A stretch of DNA of 64,000 nucleotides from Hippasteria phrygiana (lineage: Eukaryota > Echinodermata > Asteroidea > Valvatida > Goniasteridae), in the NCBI GenBank assembly GCA_037893225.1, contig JAZGUH010000117.1, forward strand, positions 2,666,001 to 2,730,000. Reading direction: 5' to 3'. Position numbers and translations under genes: made by a program. The first letter of the stretch is position 1. The number at the start of each line of letters is the position of its first letter. Shown one piece after another: positions 22,926-34,496 of this stretch. The notes beneath the pieces were generated by a model. That model made no database searches. It saw only the letters and a program-made list of their open reading frames with translations, and was not told where the DNA came from.

Positions 22926-24547
22926 TAAGATGAACCCTAATGACAATTTGCGTCATTTTGGTATTTTACAATATTATCTAATCTCTGTTGGTGCAATGTA
23001 TTGATTATGCTTGATCTTGCCTTTGACAAGTACAATCGCTTCATTTAAAACTTTATATCACATTGGAAAGGCTCTTATAATTTATATTCATATGCAATCG
23101 GGAAATCACCTTTTTAACGTAACACTGAAATTTAGAAAGCTGCATGCTACACTGGGTAAAGTGAAACAATTTGCATCTGACTGGTCATACACCTATGACG
23201 TCACATTGTTTACGGAAGCTTGCCAAATATTGTCCTCGTGTAGCGTTCATTCTATTGCGTGGTTTGCTGTTGAGCTGTCAAGACGTCGTGCAGACAGCAC
23301 CGCTTGTTATATTAATTTCACTTTTGGAATTTGTTTTAATGCTTTCCTTTTAACCTTAATTGAATTTGTATAGATTTGTTTAAATAGCTTTTAGTAATAC
23401 ATTGTAGTTCAACTTATATTTTTCCAAATTCTTTGTGTGTTTTACGTGTCACTAACATTGGTAGCTTAGGGCCTATACATAAATGTTGATGATTTTTTAA
23501 TTTACGATTTATTCTCTGCGCATGAATTTAAGTATTTCTGTCACAGTCATATTTAAGCGCCTTCGTCATAACATTTTGCACTTTCTCAAATCATTTCAAT
23601 TGTCTGACTTGCATTTAGTATTAAGCAAGAACATTATTAGTTTTTCCGGTTTTGATCACACATTTTGTTTGTTAATTTCGAGTACGTGTAACAATTAATC
23701 TTTTTGAAATTTCAGATTTGAACATTTTTTTATTCCTTTCTCATATTAACTTGCTGTTATTAAACTTTGATTGCGAAAGTTGTGATTTAAAGGTGATCAT
23801 GGCCGATAAACGTAGCAAACCTAACCGTTCTTTGGAGGATGTTTTTCAGTTGTTTTCAGGGGGAGGCTGTCCTGTTGGAATGAGTCGTGACTAGCGGCGA
23901 ACTGTTGGAAGATTTGCAAGCTGCTTCAGACTATATAGAAGGTATAATGCCAAAGATGTATACGTGTCCATATAACCATTCGAGTTTCTTTTAGGATTCA
24001 TTGCAAGTTCAACTGATGAGTCATGAATTTGACGAAAGGGCAATTAGCAGCATTGAAAATGGAACTCTTCACAAACATTGGTTCTTTGGTTTACAAACAT
24101 TGGCTCAATATTTTCAAGTAAAAATAAATCGCAATTCAAATTGTTTTTAACTTGACAATTGCCCTCAATTTGAAAAGGGCTAAGTAAGCTGCTGATTGGC
24201 CTCTTGAACACCGCATGATGTGTATAAAATTGAACAAACTTAAACATAATTCACCGGTGTCTGTCTTCATCAGGGTTCATGGGCGGCGATAACGAGGTGA
24301 GGGACGGAGGGACACGTCCCCCAATATTTTGGGAGGAGGGGTCGGCTATGGCAGTGTCCCCCCCTCCCCCCAATAATTTCGTGAATACGCAAAGATCGGC
24401 ACACACTTTCAAATATTTCCCAGGATACAGAAGATGTACACCGAGTGGAAAATGCTTAACAATTATTCTTGGGTGTCTGCTTTTTTCCTCCGTCCCCCAA
24501 CCTTGACGACAACTCGCCGCCGCTGTCGGGGTTCACAAAGCTGCATG
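22926..24547. other. Non-coding part of foldback core
   Basis: AT-rich sequence with no convincing ORF. It contains a G/C-run patch near 24,290-24,370 (GGACGGAGGGACACGTCCCCC). The segment is absent from the deleted copy at 1-3,114, so it is dispensable for that derivative's arms. Confidence 0.5.
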
Positions 24548-24894
24548 CACATTCATTGTTGTGTGCAACCCGTTTATCAGTTATATTGGATGATTATTAG
24601 GCCGTGTCCGAAATGGGCGTCTAGAGCTACAGCTACGGCTACGTCACGCGTAGTTGTAATGGACGAACACCTATAGACAATATAGCCATAGACAAGCGAT
24701 TCGGACGCAGCTTTAAGATATATTAATTGTACACTTTTAGGGTTTACATATTAATTTCAAAATAAAAATAATCGGTTCAAAAATTATCTTGCATGTTGGA
24801 GCGTCATAGTCAGGGAGGTACTACATACTTTACATTGTATTGAACAGATTACCTAAATATACATGTGTATAAATATACATGTGTATACATTTTC
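24548..24894 (+). mobile_element. Core segment adjoining right arm, shared with the deleted copy
   Basis: Matches the reverse complement of 1,896-2,232 almost base for base, including ATACATGTGTATAAATATAC next to the array and the nested ~110-bp MITE. Its left edge marks the deletion breakpoint of the derivative. Confidence 0.88.
24600..24711 (+). mobile_element. ~110-bp MITE-like repeat, copy 2
   Basis: GGCCGTGTCCGAAATGGGCG at one end and ATTCGGACGCAGC at the other. Reverse complement of the copy at 2,071-2,180 and related to 51,023-51,128. Confidence 0.7.
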
Positions 24895-27800
24895 TCTCAA
24901 AGACGGTATTCCACCCGAACTCCAAATACCGCATTTCCAAATTTTCTTAAAAATGGTCCGTCTTTAAGCGGCCAATTGGAGCAGAAGCCATTCTTGGAAT
25001 AGGCCCTTGCTGAAATCAAGTGTGCCCAGGAAGGTGGGAATTATGAATATGAAAGAAAAATGTGAATTTTCCAAAACATGTGCGGTACACTTTCTCTCAA
25101 AGACGGCATTCCACCCGAAACTCTTAATAACGCATTTTCAAATATTCTGGGAAAATGGTCCGTCTTTAAGCGGCTAATTGGAGCAGAAGCCATTCTTGGA
25201 ATAGGCCCTTGCTGAAATTAAGTGTGCCCAGGAAGGTGAGAATTATGAATATGAAAGAAAAATATGAATTTTCCAAAACGTGTGCGGTACACTTTCTTTC
25301 AAAGACGGCATTTCACCCGAACTCCAAATACCGCATTTTCAAATATTCTGGAAAATGGTCCGTCTTTAAGCGGCCAATTGGAGCAGAAGCCATTCTTGGA
25401 ATAGGCCTTGCTGAAATTAAGTGTGCCCAGGAAGGTGGGAATTATGAATATGAAAGAAAAATGTGAATTTTCCAAAACATGTGCGGTACACTTTCTTTCA
25501 AAGACGGCATTTCACCCGAACTCCAAATACCGCATTTTCAAATATTCTGGAAAATGGTCCGTCTTTAAGCGGCTAATTGGAGCAGAAGCCATTCTTGGAA
25601 TAGGCCCTTGCTGAAATTAAGTGTGCCCAGGAAGGTGAGAATTATGAATATGAAAGAAAAATATGAATTTTCCAAAACGTGTGCGGTACACTTTCTTTCA
25701 AAGACGGCATTTCACCCGAACTCCAAATACCGCATTTTCAAATATTCTTAAAAATGGTCCGTCTTTAAGCGGCCAATTGAAGCAGAAGCCATTCTTGGAA
25801 TAGGCCCTTGCTGAAATTAAGTGTGCCCAGGAAGGTGGGAATTATGAATATGAAAGAAAAATATGAATTTTCCAAAACATGTGCGGTACACTTTTTCTCA
25901 AAGACGGCATTCCACCCGAAACTCTTAATAACGCATTTTCAAATGTTCTGAAAAATGGTCCGCCTTTAAGCGGCTATTTGGAGCAGAAGCCGTTCTTGGA
26001 ATAGGCCCTTGCTGAAATTAAGTGTGCCCAGGAAGGTGGGAATTATGAATATGAAAGAAAAATATGAATATTCCAAAACATGTGCGGTACACTTTCTCTC
26101 AAAGACGGTATTCCAAATACCGCATTTCCAAATTCTCTTAAAAATTTTCCGTCTTTAAGCGGCCAATTGGAGCAGAAGCCATTCTTGGAATAGGCCCTTG
26201 CTGAAATTAAGTTTGCCCAGGAAGGTGGAAATTATGAATATGAAAGAAAAATATGAATTTTCCAAAACGTGTGCGGTACACTTTCTTTCAAAGACGGCAT
26301 TTCACCCGAACTCCAAATACCGCATTTTCAAATATTCTGGAAAATGGTCCGTCTTTAAGCGGCCAATTGGAGCAGAAGCCATTCTTGGAATAGGCCCTTG
26401 CTGAAATTAAGTGTGCCCAGGAAGGTGGGAATTATGAATATGAAAGAAAAATATGAATATTCCAAAACATGTGCGGTACGGTATTCCAAATACCGCATTT
26501 CCAAATGTTCTTAAAAATGGTCCGTCTTTAAGCGGCTAATTGGAGCAGAAGCCATTCTTGGAATAGGCCCTTGCTGAAATTAAGTGTGCCCAGGAAGGTG
26601 GGAATTATGAATATGAAAGAAAAATGTGAATTTTCCAAAACATGTGCGGTACACTTTCTCTCAAAGACGGCATTCCACCCGAAACTCTTAATAACGCATT
26701 TTCAAATGTTCTTAAAAATGGTCCGTCTTTAAGCGGCTAATTGGAGCAGAAGCCATTCTTGGAATAGGCCCTTGCTGAAATTAAGTTTGCCCAGGAAGGT
26801 GAGAATTATGAATATGAAAGAAAAAAATGAATTTTCCAAAACGTGTGCGGTACACTTTCTTTCAAAGACGGCATTCCACCCGAACTACAATACCGCATTT
26901 TCAAATATTCTGGAAAATGGTCCGTCTTTTAAGCGGCCAATTGAAGCAGAAGCCATTCTTGGAATAGGCCCTTGCTGAAATTAAGTGTGCCCAGGAAGGT
27001 GGGAATTATGAATATGAAAGAAAAATATGAATATTCCAAAACATGTGCGGTACACTTTCTCTCAAAGACGGTATTCCAAATACCGCATTTCCAAATTTTC
27101 TTAAAAATGGTCTGTCTTTAAGCGGCTAATTGGAGCAGAAGCCATTCTTGGAATAGGCCCTTGCTGAAATTAAGTTTGCCCAGGAAGGTGGGAATTATGA
27201 ATATGAAAGAAAAATATGAATATTCCAAAACATGTGCGGTACACTTTCTCTCAAAGACGGCATTCCACCCGAAACTCTTAATAACGCATTTTCAAATGTT
27301 CTGAAAAATGGTCCGCCTTTAAGCGGCTAATTGGAGCAGAAGCCATTCTTGGAATAGGCCCTTGCTGAAATTAAGTGTGCCCAGGAAGGTGGGAATTATG
27401 AATATGAAAGAAAAATATTAATTTTCCAAAACATGTGCGGTACACTTTCTCTCAAAGACGGCATTCCACCCGAACTACAATACCGCATTTCCAAATTTTC
27501 TTAAAAATGGTCCGTCTTTAAGCGGCTAATTGGAGCAGAAGCCATTCTTGAAATAGGCCCTTGCTGAAATTAAGTGTGCCCAGGAAGGTGGGAATTATGA
27601 ATATGAAAGAAAAATGTGAATTTTCCAAAACATGTGCGGTACACTTTCTTTCAAAGACGGCATTTCACCCGAACTCCAAATACCGCATTTTCAAATATTC
27701 TGGGAAAATGGTCCGTCTTTAAGCGGCTAATTGGAGCAGAAGCCATTCTTGGAATAGGCCCTTGCTGAAATTAAGTGTGCCCAGGAAGGTGAGAATTATG

Positions 27801-29046
27801 AATATGAAAGAAAAATATGAATTTTCCAAAACGTGTGCGGTACACTTTCTTTCAAAGACGGCATTTCACCCGAACTCCAAATACCGCATTTTCAAATATT
27901 CTGGAAAATGGTCCGTCTTTAAGCGGCCAATTGGAGCAGAAGCCATTCTTGGAATAGGCCCTTGCTGAAATTAAGTGTGCCCAGGAAGGTGGGAATTATG
28001 AATATGAAAGAAAAATGTGAATTTTCCAAAACATGTGCGGTACACTTTCTCTCAAAGACGGCATTCCACCCGAAACTCTTAATAACGCATTTTCAAATGT
28101 TCTTAAAAATGGTCCGTCTTTAAGCGGCTAATTGGAGCAGAAGCCATTCTTGGAATAGGCCCTTGCTGAAATTAAGTGTGCCCAGGAAGGTGAGAATTAG
28201 GAATATGAAAGAAAAATATGAATTTTCCAAAACGTGTGCGGTACACTTTCTTTCAAAGACGGCATTCCACCCGAACTACAATACCGCATTTTCAAATATT
28301 CTGGAAAATGGTCCGTCTTTTAAGCGGCCAATTGAAGCAGAAGCCATTCTTGGAATAGGCCCTTGCTGAAATTAAGTGTGCCCAGGAAGGTGGGAATTAT
28401 GAATATGAAAGAAAAATATGAATATTCCAAAACATGTGCGGTACACTTTCTCTCAAAGACGGTATTCCAAATACCGCATTTTCAAATTTTCTTTAAAATG
28501 GTCCGTCTTTAAGCGGCTAATTGGAGCAGAAGCCATTCTTGGAATAGGCCCTTGCTGAAATTAAGTGTGCCCAGGAAGGTGGGAATTATGAATATGAAAG
28601 AAAAATATGAATATTCCAAAACATGTGCGGTACACTTTCTCTCAAAGACGGCATTCCACCCGAAACTCTTAATAACGCATTTTCAAATGTTCTGAAAAAT
28701 GGTCCGCCTTTAAGCGGCTAATTGGAGCAGAAGCCATTCTTGGAATAGGCCCTTGCTGAAATTAAGTGTGCCCAGGAAGGTGGGAATTATGAATATGAAA
28801 GAAAAATATGAATTTTCCAAAACATGTGCGGTACACTTTCTCTCAAAGACGGCATTCCACCCGAACTACAATACCGCATTTCGAAATTTTCTTAAAAATG
28901 GTCCGTCTTTAAGCGGCTAATTGGAGCAGAAGCCATTCTTGGAATAGGCCCTTGCTGAAATTAAGTGTGCCCAGGAAGGTGGGAATTATGAATATGAAAG
29001 AAAAATGTGAATTTTCCAAAACATGTGCGGTACACTTTCTTTTAAA
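24895..29046 (+). repeat. Right arm: ~198-bp tandem array (about 21 units)
   Basis: Head-to-tail units of 175-201 bp. Subtypes (for example with or without the CACCCGAAACTCTTAATAAC block, or with a short TCCAAATACCG deletion) recur in a partly periodic order, suggesting duplication of multi-unit blocks. The arm is twice as long as the left one. Confidence 0.93.
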
Positions 29047-29421
29047 CAGAAGCTATTGTGCTGAGCCGAAAGGAATTGATGTAGAGAAGCTTTTGAAATG
29101 GGCCCTCGCGAATTGACAAATTATTTCATAAAAAATACACATAAAATAGCGTTCAGTATAATATGTACAGCTTTGCCTATACCTATTCTGAAAATTCAAG
29201 CAAAATTGGTTTGTAATTTCTTGATATTTTTCGAAAATTCGTTGCCTGAATCCAGTGATTTCATAAAAAAAAAAACTCCTTTTGTCGGATGGATTCTAGT
29301 TTTCTATATGCGGCTGCTCTGATCGGGCGAATCGCGGGCCCTATTGCGAATCGCGGGCTGAATCGCGGGCTGAATCGCAGGCTGAATCGCGTGCTGAATC
29401 TCGGGCTAGCTTCCGCCAGGT
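29047..29421 (+). repeat. Right unique terminus of foldback element
   Basis: Begins after TTTCTTTTAAACAG and ends CGGGCTAGCTTCCGCCAGGT; inverted copy of 17,664-18,044. Confidence 0.92.
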
Positions 29422-29429
29422 TTTCCTAT
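29422..29429. repeat. Right target-site duplication of foldback element
   Basis: TTTCCTAT, identical to 17,656-17,663. Confidence 0.92.
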
Positions 29430-29431
29430 TG

Positions 29432-29791
29432 TTACGGCATGGTGAAAACTGTCTAGTTCCCCGACGTAATGGTTTTGAATGTGACGATGTTTGCTGTTGG
29501 AACCAGACTATCAATGGTCTCTGATTTTATTTCCCTTTTAACAAATTTCTCCAAAAGCACTCAAATCAAAGGGAAGAAAATTAAATCTACTGAAATAAAA
29601 ATTGATTCAATACCTAAAACTAGTAAAAGGCTAAAACTTAAAAAATCTTTTCGAATTTTTTTTTTAAAAATCAGACAGCACGGCATGGATTCGAACCAAG
29701 GTCCCTAGCCATCAAAACCAACGCCGAAGCGCTTTGGCAGGATCGGCACTCTGATCTGATACGTTTGCATTGTGTTTTTACCATGCCGTAA
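29432..29791 (-). mobile_element. tRNA-like dispersed repeat with inverted ends, copy 1
   Basis: Ends TTACGGCATGGT and ACCATGCCGTAA are inverted. On the minus strand, 29,680-29,760 reads like a tRNA-derived head: a TTTTGATGGCTAGGGACC block followed by GGTTCGAATCC (B box). A second, more diverged copy in the opposite direction is at 60,194-60,792. The foldback element inserted a few bases outside this repeat. Confidence 0.65.
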
Positions 29792-31298
29792 TAATTATGC
29801 ATTTGAAAGTCGTGTAATAACACGGCGCGGCTGACGTCACTGTGGCCAATCCTTGGGATTTTTCCCAAGATCTTTGGAATTTTGGTGGGGAAAATATGGA
29901 TTGCACATGCGCAAAGTGCTTCTTCCCGTGCTCTGTGTTAAATGCATTGCACAGTGTTGGGAATTCTTGGGAATTTTACTGGCTGAATCTTGGGAATTTC
30001 AAATTTCATGAGTGGACGTAAAATAGCCACTGCGAAAATGAATACATATAGAATACAACATGATGAGGTGTAGGTAGGTACACTTGTACTTTGTAGTTGT
30101 TGTACGTACACATAAGCACGGAGGAAGTTTGGTCATCAGGTCATGATTCCTTACTCACTTGGCCATGCTTGGACCTTTCTTGGACTTTCTCAAGTAAGAA
30201 AAGACCTTTACCTTGGCTAATGAGGACGACAGAATTCAGAACGCAACGCGAAAACAAAGATGGCGATCACCGCGACGTGTAGTAAACACGCAAAACCGCA
30301 TTGATTCGAATGGCAACTGCCGTAAAGCGCGTAAGAAAATTGCATTTTCTACCGCAATAAACTGTGCAAAATTACCAAAAACGATGTAAATATAATTAAG
30401 AGAAGTCTGCTTTAGGTTGAAAAAGTAATTTTGGAATGAGAAAAAATACCATTTGACTCTAATTTGACCAAAACTAAAGAGGGGCCCTACACAAACAAAG
30501 TTAATAATAGGCTAATCCATGTTACTGCTACTACTACCATGACTACTAGTTTTTGAGTAACTCCAGCTTACATGCTCATGACATTGCCATTGGGAATTCG
30601 CATACATAGCATGCGAATTCCCAATTTCATGAGCATGTAAGCTGGAGTTACTCGAGCTAAATCCATGTAAGCCTAGGCCAACATATACACCATGTGCGCG
30701 GATCATATTTCCGACAATATGTTCGCCCTATGCGTATTAAACTATTTTGTCCGATTTGTAGGCTTAAGTGTATGTTGTAAATTAAATACAAATTTTTTTT
30801 AGTACCGATTATGCTTAGTTGTAGGCCTATTTTTTGTAGGCCCTAACTCGTCACTTTCATGACTGAAACCCTAACTCAAAAAGTGTCAATGTAAGGAGAC
30901 TCAAGACTCTGTAAAAAATATATAAACCCTCCTATGGAAACATACATTCTGTGTCGATGTCAAGTAAATTTGTAGCCCCTTAAGTCAAAATAAATCAAAT
31001 GACCGTTTCAGCAGCAGTGCCCTCATTTGTCAGGAAATGCACTAAAGATTAACAAAAAAGTGATGTCAAGTTGCTTTTATACATTTAAGACGGAGTAGAA
31101 AATTGCACATAATGTTTCCTAGGTAGGGAATTCATGCAATGGACCCTTTAATGAACCTTTGCTCTACGATTGAATTTTTGGACTATCAGGCGGAACCCTA
31201 AACTGGGGCTGTGTAGGCATGTACTGGTAGCGTTATGTACATGTACATGGCATTTTCTGCACATCAAAAGTGAATGTTTCTTATTATTTTGTACCTAG
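29792..31298. other. Intergenic or intronic; strong hairpin, no gene recognised
   Basis: No exon could be recognised here, although 5' exons of the gene whose exon starts at 31,299 may exist. A long near-perfect hairpin lies at 30,555-30,653. Confidence 0.4.
30555..30653. repeat. ~100-base near-perfect inverted repeat
   Basis: The left arm (30,555-30,581 plus 30,589-30,603) pairs with 30,611-30,653: GAGTAACTCCAGCTTACATG with CATGTAAGCTGGAGTTACTC, and ATTGGGAATTCGCAT with ATGCGAATTCCCAAT. There is one small asymmetric bulge and a 7-base loop. It could be a young palindromic MITE or a transcribed hairpin. Confidence 0.85.
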
Positions 31299-31552
31299 GT
31301 TGTCTTCAAAAGCCCTGCTGACAAGCCGCGCATCCTGTTAAGTCGTCAATTTCTGTGGCAAGTGAATAGCTTTTGTAAGATTTTCAAGCCGAATCCAGCA
31401 TCATTGTCCCCAGTACATGACTTCATTGAACTATTTGCTGTCAACTACCCAGACACCGCTAAAACTTCCATGCCTGATGACACTCCCAGCTCCCTGGAAG
31501 TGTACAGCTTTGAAGAAGGTGACCAGACTGAGATACAACCCCCCAGTCAGAG
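31299..31552 (+). CDS. Internal exon of plus-strand gene (ParB-like gene, exon a)
   Basis: Acceptor TTTTGTACCTAG precedes an open frame starting VVFKSPADKPRILLSRQFLW and containing SPVHDFIELFAVNYPDT and YSFEEGDQTE. Taking the weak donor AG|GTGATT at 31,553 gives a 254-bp exon that ends in phase 2; joined to the exon at 38,290 it forms a Ser codon and reads on as RPKKRKQ. Without splicing the frame stops immediately (TGA 31,554). The acidic tail and following basic motif suggest a nuclear protein. No family is recognised for this part alone. A PiggyBac insertion lies in the following intron. Confidence 0.6.
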
Positions 31553-32931
31553 GTGATTAACTAATCATACAGTCAGTAAAATTTCTGTTGGTTTGGAAAA
31601 ATCTAAGGGGTGAAGGGAGAAGGGCCATGCTCCCCTCCTGGTCCCCCTCCCCCCCAAAAAAGGAAAATGTGAAACTGAATTTCCATGCCATAATATTTCA
31701 TTCCCTACTGAAACAGTCTAAAAATAGCCACATGCCTTAGAAAAACCATGTACAGATTACACAAAGAAATCATCCAATGTTTTAGAAATTCCCTAAAAAA
31801 AATGTTGTGAGTGGCACTGCATTTCTTTTATCTGCAAGCTCTGAATCCTTTCTGTAATATTAAAACTTGATGGGTAAATTTCTTTTGTTAAGCTGCTCAG
31901 TGCTTGGTGATCAGCGTCAACAAACTCAAAATGCACTCTGGAGCTTTAAAATAGCTATTATTATGGCCATTCAAAATTGATTTTTAGGTTTTTATCACTC
32001 AGATCGAACAAAAAATTCAGTCGAGAGGGGAATTTATATTTATATTTTATATTTAAGGGGAAATGCCAGGCCAACACGGTCCATATCCCACGGTAACATC
32101 GTGGGTGGGCTGCCATGTGGACCGGCCCCGCTGTCAGTGGTCAATGGCACACAGCGATGGGCACACAGAAAACCACGTTTCACTGAATACTAGAAACAAA
32201 ACATTGAGACCTAAAACAAAAGTCATGAAAGCATAAAATACATATATGCAGAAAGAGGGACCAAGTTTTGTTAATTAAACCTTCATTCATAAATACCTGC
32301 ATGTAAGACAGTTTACCCTTCCTATTGGTCACATGGCCGGTCTTAAACGGATGATAAAGACTTGCTGGCTGGTCTTAAACACTTTCCAGTGTTGCATGAA
32401 ATTTGGACGCCGGTGAAATCTAGTCGCTTTGCCCTTTTATTGGTTGAAACCTCACAAGGCATGCTCAATACTACAAACGAGTCTGTATTTCATAATAGTC
32501 CTTAACCCAAAGTCCTGAATCCTCCAATTTCAATATGATTTTCCACAAACTCTAGGGAGTTGGGGTTAATTCATGCTGTACCGGCAACTTGCATTTTGGG
32601 GTTAATTCACGCTGTACCGGCAACTTGCATTCTGCGTAATATCGCGCAGTACGCGGCACGCATGCGCCAATGCCCATATTATGACTGATCACGTCATGTG
32701 GGACTGATCATGTGAGTGAGGATAACCGAGGAACATACATTGTACCATAAACATATCTAAAGGGGTGTTTAAAAAAATATGAAGTATAATTATTTGACAA
32801 AATCGTTGGAAACTTATATTTTTGGCTTGTTTTGGTGTGTTTGACCCAAAAGTTATTTTTGAATGGAAATAACTATGTGGTTGGCTGGTATTAAACGTAC
32901 GTTTAAAACCGGCCATTTACTTATTCCCTTA
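31553..32931. other. Presumed intron, no other feature
   Basis: Contains a poly-C/poly-A patch near 31,645, a GATCAGCGTCAACAAA block shared with the TIR element at 9,441, and a 37-bp tandem duplication (GGTTAATTCAYGCTGTACCG) near 32,560-32,635. No exon seen. Confidence 0.45.
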
Positions 32932-33876
32932 TTAACCCTAACCATCCCAAATCCTCCAAAATCCTCTTTGCCAAAAGGAGGAATTTGGAGGATTGAGGGC
33001 CTTTGGACGTTGGTGCATTGGAGGATTTTGCAGGATTGAGGTCATAAGGGGTTTTTGCCTCTGGAGGAATATGAAGGATCCAGGTTATCAGGCTATATCT
33101 AATGCTGGTTGATTTTGGAGGATTGAGGTTACTTGGGGTTTTATGCAAAAGAGGATTTTGGAGGATTGAGGTTACTTGGGGTTTTATGCAAAAGAGGATT
33201 TTGGAGGATTGAGGTTACATGCTTGGGGGTTTATCGAAGGATGATTTTGGAGGATTGGGGTTACTTCGAGGGTTTATCGAAAGGTTTATTTTGGAGGATT
33301 GAAGTTATCATGGAGTTTATCCAAAAGATGATTTTTTAGGAATCTGGTTATTTTTACCTTACTTTCACACTGTTCATGCCCTGTGCACATTCTGAATATA
33401 GGTTCAGTCAAAGCAATGAGGCATTGTTTATACATGTACAACTTATTCTTTAGCTTATACTTGCATGCACTATACATGTATACACATTCCCCATAGAGGT
33501 CCAGTCAAGGTAAGTTAAGACATTGTTTATGCATATCAAGGGTCTTGTTACACTGTACTGCTCACTTGTGAAGGTCAGTTTTTGTTTTAAAAGCCACATC
33601 CATTTTCCAAGAGGTAAGTTCCTTTGTTATGTTTATGTAAGTCAGTTTTTGTTTTGTTTGAAGCTACATCCATTTTTAAGAGTTAAGTTCCTTAGTTATG
33701 TTTATGTTGAATAAATTGAATCTAAAAATTACACAAGCCAGTGAACTTCAAAGGCAAGATAATAAAAGGTAAGTTATACTTATGCAATATTATATAATTT
33801 ATGTAAAACAGTAGATTTTTTAAGCTATAAATAAGGCTGAAAATTACTGATGGTCACCATTCTCATATGAGTCAGC

Positions 33877-34461
33877 ATGACTTCACGAGAGCTTATAAAC
33901 CTGCAACAGTCTATGTCGAAGGAGGAGTCGGGAGTGTTCCTGAGACAGATCATGGGAGGAAGTAGAGGAAGAAAAGCACCAAAGAAAAAGAGAGAGCGAA
34001 GAGTGCTTGGTGTAGAGGAGGAGCATATTGCTGGGAGCAGTGCGGGAAAGGAGCCCGGGAGGAGGACGAAGAAAGGAAAAGGCAAGGGGAAAGCGCCACT
34101 CCCCAAGAGCAGAGATGCCGGCTACAAGGAGCGCCTTGCGGCCGCTAAAAAGCTGGAGCTACGGCAGGCTATACGGCAGAGTGCCGTTGAAGCAGGGGTT
34201 CGGATGGGGAAAACCTACCGGGCTTTGGCTAGCACCTCTGAAAGTGATGAGGAGGAATATCTGGACAACGCCTGCATGTCCCTGTCTGAAGAGAGTTGTC
34301 AGGAGGAGACACTGAGCGAGGAGGAAGAGGAAAGTGAGGAGCCCAGGGGAGATGGGGACAAGGACGGGAGGGAGACCCACGAGGAGGAGGGGGAGGAGGA
34401 GGAGGAGGAGGCGGAGGAGGAGGAAGAGGAGGAAGGGGAGGAGGAAGAGGAAGAGGAAGAG

Positions 34462-34496
<35 letters not shown>

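Larger units (their letters stand above)
17664..29421 (+). mobile_element. Complete 11.76-kb foldback-type DNA transposon with protease cargo
   Basis: Both ends are ACCTGGCGGAAGCTAGCCCG in inverted orientation, flanked by a perfect 8-bp duplication. From each end inward come ~375 bp of unique terminus (including a GCGATTCAGCC-type 15-bp repeat), then tandem ~198-bp units: about 10 in the left arm and 21 in the right. The core (about 20.0-24.9 kb) encodes a transposase-like/USP protein and a Ulp1-like protease. Established knowledge: foldback elements such as Drosophila FB and Galileo have long inverted repeats with internal tandem repeats, and an 8-bp duplication fits P or hAT-like chemistry. 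No complete transposase is visible, so mobility probably depended on another copy. The perfect duplication suggests a fairly young insertion. Confidence 0.92.

Noticed and set aside
24895..29046. Recurring ~68-codon reading frames in the 198-bp units (LKLSVPRKVRIMNMKEKYEF type)
   Set aside because: They reappear because the unit repeats. They stay open only in some subtypes, lack ATG starts at the shown ends and splice signals, and substitutions show no codon-position pattern by eye.
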